DNA of 64,000 bases from Aminobacter ciceronei (GTDB taxonomy: Bacteria > Pseudomonadota > Alphaproteobacteria > Rhizobiales > Rhizobiaceae): positions 149,887-213,886 of the forward strand of contig NZ_JACJHY010000005.1 of the NCBI RefSeq assembly GCF_014138625.1, given 5' to 3'. Below are positions 63,058-64,000 of the stretch, piece after piece; the stretch's first letter is position 1, and every line of letters begins with the position of its first letter. Both the position numbers and the translations under genes were made by a program. The notes beneath the pieces were generated by a model. The model made no database searches, was not told the origin of the DNA, and saw nothing but the letters and a program-made list of their open reading frames with translations.

Positions 63058-63705
63058 ATGATCACGCTCTACGACTACGAACTGTCGGGCAACTGCTACA
63101 AGCTGCGCCTTTTGATGAGCATGCTCGGCGTCGACTGGAAGACGGTGCCGGTCGATTTCTACCCCGGGCGCGAGCACAAGTCGGACTGGTTCCTCAGGAT
63201 CAATCCGCTCGGCCAGCTGCCTGTCATCGACGACGACGGGCTTATCCTGCGCGACGCCCAGGCGATCCTCGTCTACCTCGCCTCGAAATATGACGCGGCG
63301 GGAACCTGGTACCCGCGCGACAATCCCGCCCTGCTCGGCGAGGTCAGCCAGTGGCTGGCCTTTGCCGACGGCATCACCGCCACCGCATCCGCCGCCCGCC
63401 TGCACGACGCTCTGTTCTACGACTTCGACGTCGAGGCGGCCCGCACTGGCGCGCACCGGCTGTTCCGCATTCTCGATGAGCATCTGTGGTTCGGCGAGCA
63501 GGAGGGGCGCGACTGGATCTGCTCGGCGTCACACCCGACGATCGCCGACATCGCCTGCTTCCCCTACATCATGCTGTCGGAAGAGGGCGGCATTTCAAGA
63601 CAGGACTATCCGGCGATCCGCCGCTGGTGCGATCGGGTCAAACGCATCAAGGGCTTCACGGTCATGTCCGGCGTGTTCCCCGCAGGGCCTGCCAAGGCGG
63701 CCTGA
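63058..63705 (+). CDS. glutathione S-transferase-like protein (NdmE-like)
   Basis: A 215-residue GST-fold protein. N-terminal thioredoxin-like domain with LSGNCYKLRLLM (active-site Ser/Cys region), the cis-Pro in NPLGQLPVI and glutathione-binding RDAQAIL; C-terminal helical domain with SHPTIADIACFPY. ATG 63058 has AGGAG overlapping the stop of the reductase gene; the preceding TTG is not needed. In caffeine-degrading Pseudomonas the GST-like NdmE is a structural partner needed for the NdmC-NdmD complex, which fits its place here. Confidence 0.88.
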   Translation: MITLYDYELSGNCYKLRLLMSMLGVDWKTVPVDFYPGREHKSDWFLRINPLGQLPVIDDDGLILRDAQAILVYLASKYDAAGTWYPRDNPALLGEVSQWLAFADGITATASAARLHDALFYDFDVEAARTGAHRLFRILDEHLWFGEQEGRDWICSASHPTIADIACFPYIMLSEEGGISRQDYPAIRRWCDRVKRIKGFTVMSGVFPAGPAKAA

Positions 63706-63773
63706 AGTCAGAAGACAACATTCAAGCCGGTGACATGCACGGCTGACAATCCAGATTTGGGAGTGAGAAGAAA

Positions 63774-64000
63774 ATGAAAACCCGCGCCGCCGTTGCCGTT
63801 GGAGCCGGAAAGCCGCTCGAGATCATGGAGGTGGACCTCGAGGGGCCGCGCGAGGGCGAGGTGCTGGTCGAGATCAAGGCGACCGGCATCTGCCACACCG
63901 ACGAATTCACGCTGTCGGGCGCCGATCCCGAAGGCATCTTCCCGGCCATTCTCGGCCATGAGGGTGCCGGCGTCGTCGTCGATGTCGGCAAGGGTGTCAC
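63774..64000 (+). CDS. frmA: S-(hydroxymethyl)glutathione dehydrogenase, 5' part
   Basis: First 75 residues of a class III alcohol dehydrogenase; the gene runs off the right edge. [20 protein letters not shown] carries the catalytic-zinc Cys, and [13 protein letters not shown] the next zinc-ligand His-Glu. This enzyme oxidises the glutathione adduct of formaldehyde to S-formylglutathione. Placed directly after the N-demethylase genes, it removes the formaldehyde they would generate. Confidence 0.93.
   Translation, partial: MKTRAAVAVGAGKPLEIMEVDLEGPREGEVLVEIKATGICHTDEFTLSGADPEGIFPAILGHEGAGVVVDVGKGV

Noticed and set aside
61291..63483. 730-codon minus-strand frame opposite the reductase and GST genes
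   Set aside because: Shadow of genes with complete cofactor motifs on the plus strand.

Overview
The window is high-GC (about 65%) DNA from an alphaproteobacterium, most likely a Rhizobiales member close to Mesorhizobium or Aminobacter. The evidence is a coxMNOP-type oxidase cluster, a CueR/CopA copper locus, many ABC importers with adjacent MurR/RpiR, LacI and GntR regulators, and a palindromic repeat of a kind common in rhizobia. I see no rRNA, tRNA, CRISPR array, phage or insertion sequence. The genus is inference.

Layout. 1-7247: end of a GNAT acetyltransferase, a small exported protein, a short-chain dehydrogenase, a two-component pair (OmpR-type regulator plus hybrid kinase), an orphan regulator with a degenerate receiver, two doubtful small membrane proteins and an L,D-transpeptidase. 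7286-9314: gmd and fcl, making GDP-L-fucose. 9464-21490: an apparent LacI regulon with an iron-type ABC importer carrying two binding proteins, five phosphatase-superfamily enzymes (HAD, two inositol-monophosphatase types, a dual-specificity phosphatase type, a metallophosphoesterase) and the LacI regulator. Four copies of TTGCAC-N4-GTGCAA-type sites tie it together. 21585-26615: a Nudix hydrolase and a second iron-type importer resembling AfuABC (hexose-phosphate transport). 26710-34258: copper homeostasis (CueR, multicopper oxidase, Cys/His-rich small protein, Fe-S reductase, glutaredoxin, CopA, CopZ) with three CueR-type promoters, each with a 19-bp spacer. 34450-39500: a coxMNOP-type cytochrome oxidase, a subunit IV and a cytochrome c. 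39953-45562: a third iron-type importer whose operon starts with an RpiR regulator and ends with a translationally coupled histidine phosphatase; its permease gene carries a frameshift. 45595-53566: a carbohydrate ABC importer divergent from a dehydrogenase/ATPase/RpiR/SnoaL-like operon, followed by an M81 metallopeptidase. 53577-59196: a BMP-family (nucleoside-type) importer and a GntR regulator.

59441-64000 (cut by the right edge) is the most striking part: two oxygenase catalytic subunits that lack the Rieske cluster, a reductase that carries the Rieske domain instead, a glutathione-transferase-like protein and glutathione-dependent formaldehyde dehydrogenase. This is the gene content of a caffeine/methylxanthine N-demethylase (NdmC/NdmD/NdmE plus FrmA), here with only Rieske-less oxygenases. 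Together with the BMP importer and GntR regulator it reads as an uptake and N-demethylation locus for an N-methylated purine or similar heterocycle, with formaldehyde detoxified at the end.

A recurring theme is transport coupled to dephosphorylation. Two iron-type importers are linked to phosphatase genes, and the third (AfuABC-like) has binding-site residues resembling those recalled for a sugar-phosphate receptor. I infer that these systems import organophosphates rather than iron.
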